From NCBI GenBank assembly GCA_030592825.1, contig JAUVIG010000003.1:1-24194 (forward strand): 24,194 bases of DNA. The letters run 5' to 3'. The notes below the pieces were generated by a model. It searched no databases, was not told the DNA's origin, and saw only the letters and a list, made by a program, of their open reading frames with translations. Shown piece by piece: positions 1 through 7,901 of the stretch. A program made the position numbers and the translations under genes. This DNA comes from Chlorobiota bacterium (GTDB taxonomy: Bacteria; Bacteroidota; Bacteroidia; Bacteroidales; JAADGE01). How positions within the stretch are numbered: the first letter of the stretch is position 1; each line of letters opens with the position of its first letter.

Positions 1-234
1 ATCAAAACAAAGTTATGGCAACATGATTGAATATCAAAACGGATATTTGCAATTAGATTTGAAATCCTACGGATATAAACAAATATTTTACTTATGTAGA
101 TATGAAGATTTTGGAATTTGCGAATTTTGCAAATACAAACTGCTTATTTGCGAATTTCGCAAAATTTTGTGTGAATTTTTTTCGATTTTTAAATTTTTTT
201 AACAAAAAATGAATTGTTTATTTGGGAGGATGTT
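1..234. other. Non-coding AT-rich stretch with palindromes, possible further degenerate attC-like site
   Basis: I see no credible gene here. Two palindromic elements stand out: an imperfect one at 117-133 (tttgc...gcaaa arms) and a perfect one at 147-163 (8-bp arms tttgcgaa/ttcgcaaa around one central base). Near the left edge, bases 18-33 carry gattg-aata, the spacer plus L-arm start seen in the three clearer attC-like sites. At 216-238 gtttatt precedes gttgtgt, resembling the opposite arm but with a 4-nt longer spacer. Bases 18-238 could therefore be a long degenerate site that directly abuts the next one and carries no ORF. The R box near 18-24 is poor, so this is a weak inference. Confidence 0.3.
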
Positions 235-286
235 GTGTAACGGTTGAATAAATCCCGTTTTAATGGGGTTAATTTGTTTGTTGTGC
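235..286 (-). other. attC-like recombination site (compact)
   Basis: This is a quasi-palindrome of 52 bp. The R arms are gtgtaac (235-241) and gttgtgc (280-286), which pair on the plus strand through three G-T wobbles. The 5-nt spacers are ggttg (242-246) and tgttt (275-279). The L arms are 247-259 and 262-274, with one mismatch and two G-T wobbles, closing on a short terminal loop. The R-5-L-L-5-R layout is that of integron attC sites. Read on the minus strand, the R'' box GCACAAC lies inside the last codons of the 269-967 gene, as often happens at cassette ends. The sequences do not match the RYYYAAC/GTTRRRY consensus at every base, so the assignment rests on architecture and on similarity to the site at 978-1155. 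Confidence 0.5.
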
Positions 287-967
287 ATCATTTTTGATTA
301 TTCTTTTAAATCCGTATTTTGATTTTCCTTTTGTTTCAAAAAAATCTTTGTTTAACCATCTTATCTTGATTGTTGCTTTTCTAAAATCTTCATATTTATA
401 CCAACTGTCACATGGGTAAAAATATAAATTACAATATGGTTTATTGCTTAACTTTAGTGGAAATCTTGCAATCTCTTTATCAACAGAACCTATTTGATCA
501 AAAAAAACTATTTCAATGTTATCTAATTTTTGAGGTATCTTAATATATAAATAATCTTCAATTATCAGATATAAGGTTGATGTTGATGTCCAATTTCTAT
601 ATATCCTCTTACCGTCTTTTAATATATCAATTCTTTTTGGAAAACCCCAATACTGGAAAAGGGCAATATAAATCGAATCAATCTCTTTTTTAGCATCATA
701 AAGTTCAATAATTGGTATGTCACATTTGATTGAATCAAATTCTAAAAATATTTTATTCCCTTTGTACTTAAAAGTTCCTTTACCAAATAAACCTTGTAGG
801 TCATCATGATAATATGATTTAAAAGTTGATGCTACAGAGTCAAAATAGAAATAACTAGTCATTGGACAATTATAGGTATCTTTCCAAAGACCATCAATAT
901 TTTGAGCAAATAGTCCACTTTGTAATCCAATTAATATTATAAATAATATATATGATCTTAATTTCAT
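269..967 (-). CDS. Secreted protein of unknown function in a cassette-like setting
   Basis: This gene encodes 232 residues, and I do not recognise the family. Residues 1-21 form a signal peptide: a short basic start, a hydrophobic stretch and the Bacteroidota-typical end 'GLFAQ', cleaved after A21. The mature part is rich in short beta-forming segments. It begins with a 'GLWKD' turn and then has 'GKGTFKYKGNKIFLEF', which is reminiscent of small secreted lipocalin-like beta barrels. That resemblance is inference only. There are few cysteines and no catalytic motif I can name. The ATG lies 10 bases after a GTTGTGC core (984-978 on the minus strand) and the stop codon lies within the next attC-like site, so almost the whole unit between sites is coding. 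This is the usual form of an integron cassette. No promoter of its own is evident. Confidence 0.72.
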   Translation of the reverse strand: MKLRSYILFIILIGLQSGLFAQNIDGLWKDTYNCPMTSYFYFDSVASTFKSYYHDDLQGLFGKGTFKYKGNKIFLEFDSIKCDIPIIELYDAKKEIDSIYIALFQYWGFPKRIDILKDGKRIYRNWTSTSTLYLIIEDYLYIKIPQKLDNIEIVFFDQIGSVDKEIARFPLKLSNKPYCNLYFYPCDSWYKYEDFRKATIKIRWLNKDFFETKGKSKYGFKRIIKNDAQQTN

Positions 968-977
968 TTCTTATGAA

Positions 978-1155
978 GCACAACGATTGAATAGGCAACG
1001 TGTGGAGTTTATTTCGATAATTTCTCGGTTTGCTCACAGCACAAATTTTTGCCTTATTTTTTATTTTACAAATTCAAAATTTTTGCGACCATGCAAATTC
1101 CCTTTGTCCTTGCGAATTACTGCTGAACAGCATGTTGTTTATTTGTTTGTTGTGC
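978..1155 (-). other. attC-like recombination site (long)
   Basis: The outer arms are perfect inverted 7-mers, gcacaac (978-984) and gttgtgc (1149-1155). Inside them lie 5-nt spacers (gattg 985-989; tgttt 1144-1148), then 13-nt L arms (990-1002 and 1131-1143) that pair at every position if G-T is allowed; the three wobbles occur on the plus strand. The central part is long (about 128 nt), AT-rich and variable, and holds a small hairpin (tgctg-aa-cagca, 1121-1132). On the minus strand R'' follows the stop of the 1161-1916 gene by five bases, and R' precedes the ATG of the 269-967 gene by ten. The total of 178 bp is longer than most described attC sites. Confidence 0.58.
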
Positions 1156-1160
1156 ATTGT

Positions 1161-1916
1161 TTATTTTAAATCATAATCAATTAGCTCAAATGTTTCGTAA
1201 TAATCTCCAACTGCTTTATTGCTAATGTTTATGTTTGGGATATATATATCCCTTTTCATCAAACCTAAATTTGAAATGTACTCTGTTGCAGTTGAGCCGG
1301 GATCTTCAATATTATTATAGTTTATTTTAAAACATTCATATTTTTCAGATCCAAAAATAATTTCTTCTTTACTGACAACTTCTTTTATTAATTCGTCATT
1401 TGTTCTGTCACAAGTCCAAGTCGAACCAATTTCAAGTGGGTACTGCAAAGTGAATTTATCCACAGACACAAGTTTGTTTTTTTCAGAATTGTAAATGTTT
1501 GTCCCGAAATATTTACTCAAACCATGAGGAAATAAATAAATATAATCAATACATGCAGAATGAGCAGTAGAACTTAAATAAAGTCCTTGATCGGTGTGTA
1601 AGTAATATTCATAAAAACGTGTTACTCCGTATTGATCTTCCAGAATTGATTCAACTTGTATAGTTTCTTCACCAGTTTCCTCATTGATATATTTGTTCAA
1701 AATTACTTTTACTTCGTAAACAATTGTCGTATCGTGAGTATTTGTAATAGAATCATGGTTTGGTGAAACATTTTTTAATTCTTGTGTTCTTTTATATGTC
1801 CATTCATTACCTATATCAAAAGGGAATTTGAAAGATTTTTTAATCTTGTTTTGTTTACAGCTTAATAATACACCAGCAATAATGATTATAAATATGATGG
1901 AATTTGTCTTCTTCAT
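1161..1916 (-). CDS. Putative lipoprotein of unknown function in a cassette-like setting
   Basis: This gene encodes 251 residues. The N-terminus is a lipoprotein signal: basic 'MKK', a hydrophobic stretch and the lipobox 'LLSC' with lipidation Cys20, followed by a polar linker. The mature part starts with 'FPFDIGNEWTYKRTQ', a phrase common at the start of Bacteroidota lipoproteins of unknown function. It continues with beta-strand-like segments and a loop near 'YPLEIGSTWTCDRT' that echoes the first, so an internal repeat of two related halves is possible. No enzymatic motif is visible. The ATG lies 19 bases downstream of a GTTGTGC core (1942-1936 on the minus strand) and the stop is five bases before the next attC-like site. 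It is probably an outer-membrane-anchored or periplasmic protein. The coding call is firm and the function is unknown. Confidence 0.75.
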   Translation of the reverse strand: MKKTNSIIFIIIIAGVLLSCKQNKIKKSFKFPFDIGNEWTYKRTQELKNVSPNHDSITNTHDTTIVYEVKVILNKYINEETGEETIQVESILEDQYGVTRFYEYYLHTDQGLYLSSTAHSACIDYIYLFPHGLSKYFGTNIYNSEKNKLVSVDKFTLQYPLEIGSTWTCDRTNDELIKEVVSKEEIIFGSEKYECFKINYNNIEDPGSTATEYISNLGLMKRDIYIPNINISNKAVGDYYETFELIDYDLK

Positions 1917-1935
1917 TTTTATTAGTTTTTATGAT

Positions 1936-1994
1936 GCACAACATCCAAATAAATACAACTTTCATTACCTATTGCGTTTATTTCTCTATTAGAT
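1936..1994 (-). other. attC-like site, one R box decayed (outer boundary of the cassette region)
   Basis: The inner side has the same parts as the other two sites: gcacaac (1936-1942), a 5-nt spacer (atcca) and an L arm starting aataaa (1948-1959). The opposite L arm at 1971-1982 pairs at 10 of 12 positions (one by G-T), with an 11-nt loop. The outer R box at 1988-1994 is attagat, which pairs poorly with gcacaac. On the minus strand it reads ATCTAAT, one base off the RYYYAAC consensus. It is the last site before the yidC terminator, so it may be a decayed attC or the junction where the first cassette entered the chromosome. Confidence 0.42.
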
Positions 1995-2013
1995 GTCAGT
2001 TTGTTTTAAGAAT

Positions 2014-2021
2014 CAAATTTA
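2014..2021 (-). promoter_or_regulatory. Possible -7 promoter box for the cassette-like genes
   Basis: On the minus strand this reads TAAATTTG, matching the Bacteroidota -7 consensus TAnnTTTG. It sits between the yidC terminator and the first cassette gene, about 98 bases before its ATG, where a cassette promoter would be expected. No -33 TTTG/TTG element is present at the usual spacing, and the region is so AT-rich that chance matches are likely. Confidence 0.22.
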
Positions 2022-2032
2022 ATGAATTTTTA

Positions 2033-2068
2033 ATAAAATAAAAAAACACCCCCGATGCCGTCGGGGGT
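2033..2068 (-). terminator. Intrinsic terminator downstream of yidC
   Basis: An 8-bp perfect GC-rich stem (acccccga 2048-2055 with tcgggggt 2061-2068) closes a 5-nt loop. Read on the minus strand it is followed by a run of seven T after one G. It starts seven bases after the yidC stop codon and ends the DUF349-pyrG-yidC transcript before the cassette-like region. Confidence 0.88.
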
Positions 2069-2075
2069 TACAATT

Positions 2076-4001
2076 TTATCTTCTTTTTTTCTTTTGTTGA
2101 TCTTGAACTTTTTTCATACCATCAATTCTATTTTGCCATTTAGATTTTTTCTTTACTTTTTTCTTCTGTGCATTTAATTTTTCCAATAAAGCATCTTCAT
2201 CTATCATTCTTCTTATTACCAATGTTTGTATAATAGTAATAACATTTGATAAGAAATAATAATAGCTTAGTCCGGCAGAATATTTATTGAACCAAAGCAA
2301 CATCATAACAGGCATTAGATATAACATAAACTTCATGCCGGGCATTTGTGTGCTTGTGCCTTGCATTTGTGTTTTGTTAAGCATTGTGCTTATAAGCATT
2401 GCTCCTGCCATTAATAAGGTAAACAAACTTATATGATCGCCGTACATCGGTATCTCAAATCCACCGGGAAAATCCCATATTGAATCATAAGATGATAAGT
2501 CGTCTGCCCAAAGGAAACTTTTTTGTCTCAATTCTATAGAAGCCGGGAAGAAACGGAACATTGCAATTAATATCGGCATCTGGAACAACATCGGCAAGCA
2601 TCCTCCCATGGGGTTTACTCCTACTTTTTTGTATAAAGCCATGGTTGATTGTTGACGTTCCATTGACTTTTCCTTCGGTATCTTTTTATTAATCTCATCA
2701 ATTTGCGGTTTTAAAACACGCATTTTTGCAGATGAAGTATAAGATTTGTATGTGAGCGGGAATAATGCTAATTTTATAAGAATGGTCATAATAAGAATAA
2801 TCAAACCCATATTAGTACCGAAAATTGACCCCAAAAAGTTAAATAAGGGAATAACAATTATCTGATTCACCCACCTGAATATAGCCCATCCAAGCGGAAT
2901 CATACGTTGAAAATTTAGATCATCTCCTTCTTGCAAAGATATTTTTCTGAAAACATCATAATCATTAGGTCCGAAATAATAAACGAATTCATATTTTGTA
3001 TCATCTGATCTGTTAAAAGGTAAAACAATATTACTTTCAAAATCTTTTAAATATTCTTCTTGCAGTTCATCTTTTACATAACTCATTTGAGCCTCATCCA
3101 TATAATCTTCGGCAATCAATATTGTAGAAAAGAAATGATCTTTATATGCAATCCATTTTAATCTTGTATCTACTTTTTCTTCTTTGTCGTCTGACGTTTC
3201 AGATAAATACTTAACTTCATCTTGATAATGTTTATAATAAATTGTAGTATTTTGATTTTCCCATTGTGCACCTTTTTCTTGCTTTCGGGATTTCATCTTC
3301 CACAGAACATCAATATAACTTGAATTTGATGCTAATTCTTTTTCAAGCCCGTAAAATCGGATATCATATTTTACAAGATAGCTTTCAGGTTCAAGTGTAT
3401 ATAAATACTCAATATATTTTCCGTCGCCGGCATTTACTCTTAATACAACTGATTTTTCAGTTTCATCTGCAAAATAAACAGAATCTCCGTTTACATTTTC
3501 AAAAAATAAGCTGTCTGAATTTATTCCTTTATTATCTGAATAAAACTTCAATGCAAAAGTGTTCTCATTCTTATCAAAAAGGACTAACGGTAATGAATCG
3601 TGGGTTTTAAACTCCTTTAATTCAGCATAATAAGGATAAGCTCCTTTAGTTGTGAATTTTATTTTTATAAATTGATTTTCAAGTGTTATAAATTCTTCTT
3701 TTCCGGTTGCTGCATGAGCAAAAACACCATATTCAGATTGTAAATCAATATTTTTAACTGAATCAAGAATTATTGTATCAATTTGGTTCACTTTTTCAAG
3801 TGCAATTCTCTCTGCTTCTGCAATAGAATCTTGTATTTTTTTAACAGAATCTAATCTGTTTTGCTCTGACAGAGCTCTTCTCATTGAATCTTGCTTTCTT
3901 TGCATTTCCATTTTTTCCTCCTCTGAAGGAGATTGATAAATGCCGTAACCGACAAGCAAAGCAAAAATTATTATAATTCCTATTATTTGATTTTTATCCA
4001 T
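2076..4001 (-). CDS. yidC: Membrane protein insertase YidC
   Basis: YidC inserts and helps fold inner-membrane proteins, alone or with the Sec translocon. The 641 residues follow the Gram-negative layout. An N-terminal membrane anchor (about 4-22) is followed by a charged linker and a large periplasmic beta-rich domain (about 85-355). The conserved five-helix core starts near residue 370 and includes 'GWAIFRWVNQIIVIPLFNF', the cytoplasmic loop 'PQIDEINKK...', and 'GGCLPMLFQMPILIAMFRFFP'. The C-terminal tail is very rich in lysine and arginine and ends 'QQKKKRR'; such tails in the family are thought to help ribosome contact. It lies downstream of pyrG in the same direction (132-bp gap holding a large inverted repeat) and is followed by a strong terminator. 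Length and motifs are normal for Bacteroidota. Confidence 0.97.
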   Translation of the reverse strand: MDKNQIIGIIIIFALLVGYGIYQSPSEEEKMEMQRKQDSMRRALSEQNRLDSVKKIQDSIAEAERIALEKVNQIDTIILDSVKNIDLQSEYGVFAHAATGKEEFITLENQFIKIKFTTKGAYPYYAELKEFKTHDSLPLVLFDKNENTFALKFYSDNKGINSDSLFFENVNGDSVYFADETEKSVVLRVNAGDGKYIEYLYTLEPESYLVKYDIRFYGLEKELASNSSYIDVLWKMKSRKQEKGAQWENQNTTIYYKHYQDEVKYLSETSDDKEEKVDTRLKWIAYKDHFFSTILIAEDYMDEAQMSYVKDELQEEYLKDFESNIVLPFNRSDDTKYEFVYYFGPNDYDVFRKISLQEGDDLNFQRMIPLGWAIFRWVNQIIVIPLFNFLGSIFGTNMGLIILIMTILIKLALFPLTYKSYTSSAKMRVLKPQIDEINKKIPKEKSMERQQSTMALYKKVGVNPMGGCLPMLFQMPILIAMFRFFPASIELRQKSFLWADDLSSYDSIWDFPGGFEIPMYGDHISLFTLLMAGAMLISTMLNKTQMQGTSTQMPGMKFMLYLMPVMMLLWFNKYSAGLSYYYFLSNVITIIQTLVIRRMIDEDALLEKLNAQKKKVKKKSKWQNRIDGMKKVQDQQKKKRR

Positions 4002-4043
4002 ATTTCTTTTTAATTTTTATTCTGTTAAACGAATTTCTTAAAC

Positions 4044-4122
4044 AGATTGAATGAGATTGATTATTCCGGTTCTTTGCTACTTAATCAATCTAATTCAATC
4101 TTTCATCAATCTTAATCAATCT
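4044..4122. repeat. Inverted repeat with an extra direct copy between pyrG and yidC
   Basis: Bases 4044-4063 and 4082-4101 are inverted copies of a 20-mer with a single mismatch, separated by an 18-nt loop. A third, partly matching copy of the right arm (atcaatct units) follows at about 4104-4122. The core unit is agattga/tcaatct, present several times. As RNA it would form a long A-U-rich hairpin in the pyrG-yidC spacer. There is no U-run directly after it on either strand, so it is not a standard terminator. It could be a processing or stability element, or a small dispersed intergenic repeat. Confidence 0.7.
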
Positions 4123-4133
4123 ATTTTATATTT

Positions 4134-5729
4134 CTAATCTTTACAAGCTTTTAAAAACTGAATAAAAATAGGATGGGGATTTAATACCGTACTTTTATAT
4201 TCAGGATGAAATTGTACTCCTGTAAACCATTTATGTTCCGACAACTCAATTATTTCAACTAATCCGGAATCGGGATTTATCCCTGTTGCTTTCATTCCGT
4301 TTTTTTCAAACATATCTTTATATTTATTATTAAATTCGTACCTGTGTCTGTGCCTTTCAATTATATTAACAACACCGTATGCCTCATATAGTTTTGATTC
4401 TTTACTTAAGGTACATTTAAAAGATCCTAATCGCATTGTTCCGCCCAAATCTATAACACTTTTTTGTTCATCCATAAGATCAATTACCGGATGTGGAGTA
4501 TTTGGGTGCATTTCGGTTGAGTTTGCATTTATTAAATTAAGCTTATTTCTTGCAAATTCAATAACAGCACATTGCATCCCAAGGCAAATCCCGAGAAAAG
4601 GAATATTATTTTCTCGAGCAAATTTTATTGCTTCAATCTTCCCTTCAATACCTCTGTGCCCGAATCCGGGTGCAACTATTATTCCTCCAAAATCTTTTAA
4701 AACGGAAGCTGCATTTTCAGAATTAATTTCTTCAGAATGTATAAATTGTAAATCTGCCGAATAGTTGTTATATGCTCCTGCATGAATCAAAGATTCATTT
4801 ATTGATTTATAAGCATCGGGTAATTCGACATATTTACCTATTAATGCAATTTTTACCGAGCAAGTTGTATTTTTTATCTTTTCAACAATTAACTTCCACT
4901 TCTTCATATCAGGGGTTCCTGAAACAGGGAATTTTAACTTCTTCAAAACAGCAACATCAAGTTTTTCTTTCTGCATTAAGAGCGGAACTTCATATATTGT
5001 TTCAACATCAATTGATTCAATAACAGAATCAAGATTTACATTACAAAATTTAGCTACTTTAGATCTTACTTCATCTGTTAATTCACGTTCAGTTCTTAAT
5101 ACTAAAATATCAGGTTGTACACCGCTTTCCAATAACATTTTTACGGAATGCTGCGTGGGTTTTGTTTTAAGTTCTTTGGAAGCAGACAAATATGGTACGA
5201 GGGTAAGATGAATAACTAATGTACTTCCTTCCATTTCCCATTTTAATTGTCTTATGGCTTCAATATACGGAAAAGATTCTATATCACCTACAGTTCCGCC
5301 TATCTCCGTAATTACAAAATCGTAATTTTCTTTACCGAGTAATTTTATTCTTCGTTTTATTTCATCAGTAATATGAGGAATAATCTGAACAGTTTTTCCG
5401 AGATAATCACCTCTTCTCTCTTTATCAATAACCGTTTGGTAAATCCTGCCTGTTGTTACATTATTTGCTTGAGAAGTTGTTATATTTGTAAAGCGCTCAT
5501 AATGACCTAAATCCAAATCGGTTTCAGCACCATCTTCCGTAACGTAACATTCACCGTGTTCGTATGGATTTAAAGTTCCGGGATCTATATTTATATACGG
5601 ATCAAGCTTTTGTATAGTAACCGAAAACCCTCTGGCTATTAACAATTTTGCCAATGAAGAAGAAATAATTCCTTTACCGAGAGAAGATGTAACACCTCCT
5701 GTTATAAATATGTATTTAGTATTTTTCAA
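4134..5729 (-). CDS. pyrG: CTP synthase (glutamine-hydrolysing)
   Basis: PyrG makes CTP from UTP, ATP and glutamine, the last step of pyrimidine nucleotide synthesis, in the cytoplasm. The 531 residues hold both domains. The N-terminal amidoligase starts 'MKNTKYIFITGGVTSSLGKG' with the nucleotide-binding loop, followed by 'KLDPYINIDPGTLNPYEHGE' and 'EIGGTVGDIES'. The C-terminal class I glutamine amidotransferase has the nucleophile elbow 'GICLGMQ' (catalytic Cys) and 'GVQFHPEY' (catalytic His and Glu). The gene starts 12 bases after the stop of the DUF349 gene and is transcribed with it, and probably with yidC. Length is normal and no key residue is missing. Confidence 0.98.
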   Translation of the reverse strand: MKNTKYIFITGGVTSSLGKGIISSSLAKLLIARGFSVTIQKLDPYINIDPGTLNPYEHGECYVTEDGAETDLDLGHYERFTNITTSQANNVTTGRIYQTVIDKERRGDYLGKTVQIIPHITDEIKRRIKLLGKENYDFVITEIGGTVGDIESFPYIEAIRQLKWEMEGSTLVIHLTLVPYLSASKELKTKPTQHSVKMLLESGVQPDILVLRTERELTDEVRSKVAKFCNVNLDSVIESIDVETIYEVPLLMQKEKLDVAVLKKLKFPVSGTPDMKKWKLIVEKIKNTTCSVKIALIGKYVELPDAYKSINESLIHAGAYNNYSADLQFIHSEEINSENAASVLKDFGGIIVAPGFGHRGIEGKIEAIKFARENNIPFLGICLGMQCAVIEFARNKLNLINANSTEMHPNTPHPVIDLMDEQKSVIDLGGTMRLGSFKCTLSKESKLYEAYGVVNIIERHRHRYEFNNKYKDMFEKNGMKATGINPDSGLVEIIELSEHKWFTGVQFHPEYKSTVLNPHPIFIQFLKACKD

Positions 5730-5741
5730 AATATCGTATTA

Positions 5742-7754
5742 TTAATTCACGATTTTTTCCAGTTCATTAATATTATGTTTCAGTATTGCAACTTTGTTTT
5801 TTGCAGATTCTATCTTATCGTTGATATTTTTGATCAATGATTCAGACTTCTCAGAGTTTGCAAAAAATCCAATGTTATTTTCCCATACTTTAATATCATC
5901 ATTCAACTTATCTATTTTACTTTGTATTTTTAATAACTCATTTGAAGCTATTCTTTCAGCACCGGGTGAATTTTTTATTATCTCAAGATTTTCATTAAAC
6001 TTAAATTCATCTCTTTTATCTTTGCTGATATCTAATTTACTAAACTTACTGTCTGTTGCTTGATGATACTTTTCATATATTTCATCTTTATTCTCGTATG
6101 GAACAAACCCAACAGAAGTAAATTCATTTTGCAGTTCTTTAAGTTTTTTAAGATTTCCTATTTGATCATCCGAAAACTCTAAATTCTCAATCATCTCAAT
6201 AATCTGTTCTTTCTTAATGAGGTTTTCTTTTTCGCTGCTTTTCTTATCTTTAAAGTATTCTTTCTTTTTGTTAAAAAAATTATTACAAGCTTTTCTGAAT
6301 CTTTTCCATATTTCATCTGAATGCTTTTTCGGAACAGGTCCTATCTTTTTCCATTCAACTTGAATATGTTTATAGATGTCTGTTGTTTTGTTCCATTCAG
6401 AACTTTCTTGAAGGCTTTCAGCTTGAATACACAAATCTAACTTCTTTTGATAATTATCGTCTCTGTGTTTCTCTGTTTCATCATAAAACTCTCTAATCCT
6501 TTCAAAAAACTTATCGCAAGCAGTCTTAAACTGATTATAAATTTCATTATTGAATTCTTTCGGTACATAACCGATCTTTTTCCATAATTTTTGCAATTGA
6601 ACTACTTGATTTGATGCGTCTTTCCATTCAAGATGATTTGTATATTCACCGGATGCGTATTCATTTGCTTTTTCAACAAGAAATCTTTTTGACTCCAGAT
6701 TTTTTTCTTGTTGTTCTTTTATTGATTCAATATGAATTGCATAATTTTCATTGACTTTAATGGTTGCATTTTGAAACCTGATCCATAACTCGTCTCTGCT
6801 CTCATTAGAAACAGGCCCTGTTTCTTTCCATTTTTTATGTAATTCTTGAAGTTCCTTTTTAGCAGCTGAATAATTTGTTTCCAACAATAATTCTTCCGCA
6901 CGTTCACAAAGTTTAATTTTGATGTCAAAATTTTTCTTAAAATCAAGTTCTCTTAATTCTTTATTTACTTCAACATATTCGTAAAATTTTTGAACATTTT
7001 TATTATATTCATCCAAAAGATTTTTTACGTCATTCTTTGGAACCAATCCTATACTGTTCCATCTTTTTTGAAGATCCCTAAATTTATTAAATGTTTTATT
7101 AAAAGATTCAGGTTTGTTTATCAACTCCTTAACATCTTCAATAACCGCATATTTTAATTCAAGATTTTTTTTCTTTTCTTCTCTTTGCTGCTTTTCAATT
7201 GCTTCTTTTTTACCGGAGAGCTTCTTTAAAAGTTCTTTTAATGTTATATCTGCAGGGTCTTTTACAGGTTCGTATGAATCTTCATCTCCTCCGTCTTCAA
7301 TGTATTTATTTTTTCTTTCAAATTCTTCTTCTTCAATAACAGTATAAAATCTTTTGCAAATTTCTTTTATGTTATCTTCATTTTTTAATACATCCTGTTG
7401 ATTTAAAATATCATTGAAATTCTTTAAAAGTTCCTTTTTTGAATATTGAGAATAATCAATTGTTTCTGCAACAGTTTCATTCTTTTCTTCAATCTCCGGT
7501 TCTTCAATTTCTTTTAACTCAGAATTCTCTGTTTCTTCTGAATTTGAAATATCTTTATTATCTGTAGAAATTACGGGTGTTTCTGTGATATTATTATCAA
7601 TTTCAGTTTCTTCTTCTTTAATATTTTCATCAATTGTATTCGCTTCTTTCTTTTCTTTAATTTTTTGTAAGATTTTGTCAGCACTACTGATATCTTCATT
7701 CTTTTTTAAAGATTCAGAAACATTTTCTTCATTTTTAATTTCCTTGTCAGACAT
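5742..7754 (-). CDS. DUF349 repeat protein
   Basis: This is a cytoplasmic, highly charged, helical protein of about 670 residues with no signal peptide. The first 120 residues are a low-complexity Glu/Lys/Asn/Thr-rich tail. After that the DUF349 pattern recurs five times, each with a tryptophan or aromatic residue, an '(I/V)G.VP' turn and a further aromatic helix: 'WNSIGLVPK', 'WKETGPVSN', 'WKKIGYVPK', 'WKKIGPVPK' and 'FTSVGFVPY'. The C-terminal 70 residues look like a coiled coil. The function of the family is not established. Its position directly before pyrG and yidC is a gene order I recall from Bacteroidota. I chose ATG 7754 ('MSDKEIKNEEN'); the frame extends upstream to a TTG at 7778 that would add eight residues. 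Confidence 0.9.
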   Translation of the reverse strand: MSDKEIKNEENVSESLKKNEDISSADKILQKIKEKKEANTIDENIKEEETEIDNNITETPVISTDNKDISNSEETENSELKEIEEPEIEEKNETVAETIDYSQYSKKELLKNFNDILNQQDVLKNEDNIKEICKRFYTVIEEEEFERKNKYIEDGGDEDSYEPVKDPADITLKELLKKLSGKKEAIEKQQREEKKKNLELKYAVIEDVKELINKPESFNKTFNKFRDLQKRWNSIGLVPKNDVKNLLDEYNKNVQKFYEYVEVNKELRELDFKKNFDIKIKLCERAEELLLETNYSAAKKELQELHKKWKETGPVSNESRDELWIRFQNATIKVNENYAIHIESIKEQQEKNLESKRFLVEKANEYASGEYTNHLEWKDASNQVVQLQKLWKKIGYVPKEFNNEIYNQFKTACDKFFERIREFYDETEKHRDDNYQKKLDLCIQAESLQESSEWNKTTDIYKHIQVEWKKIGPVPKKHSDEIWKRFRKACNNFFNKKKEYFKDKKSSEKENLIKKEQIIEMIENLEFSDDQIGNLKKLKELQNEFTSVGFVPYENKDEIYEKYHQATDSKFSKLDISKDKRDEFKFNENLEIIKNSPGAERIASNELLKIQSKIDKLNDDIKVWENNIGFFANSEKSESLIKNINDKIESAKNKVAILKHNINELEKIVN

Positions 7755-7901
7755 GGGTTTAGATTTTAGTTTAGGCAACCTTTAATTATAGTTATAGAAC
7801 ATAAAATTATTTCAAACTGCGAAATTAACATTTAAAGTCAAAATCATCAAAAAAAAATTGGATTATCCAATTACCGTACATTTGAAAATTATTTTTTATT
7901 A

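Noticed and set aside
117..163. A transcription-factor operator at the two tttgcgaa palindromes
   Set aside because: No gene start follows within a sensible distance on either strand in the window, and the palindromes lie inside a repeat-like region that may be part of a degenerate attC-like site.
987..1169. A 60-codon open frame on the plus strand
   Set aside because: It lies almost wholly inside the attC-like site at 978-1155, has no plausible domain, and its end overlaps the stop region of the minus-strand lipoprotein gene.
4044..4122. A CRISPR array, because of iterated atcaatct units
   Set aside because: The units are about 8 bases, inverted as well as direct, with no spacers of constant length, and no cas genes are near.
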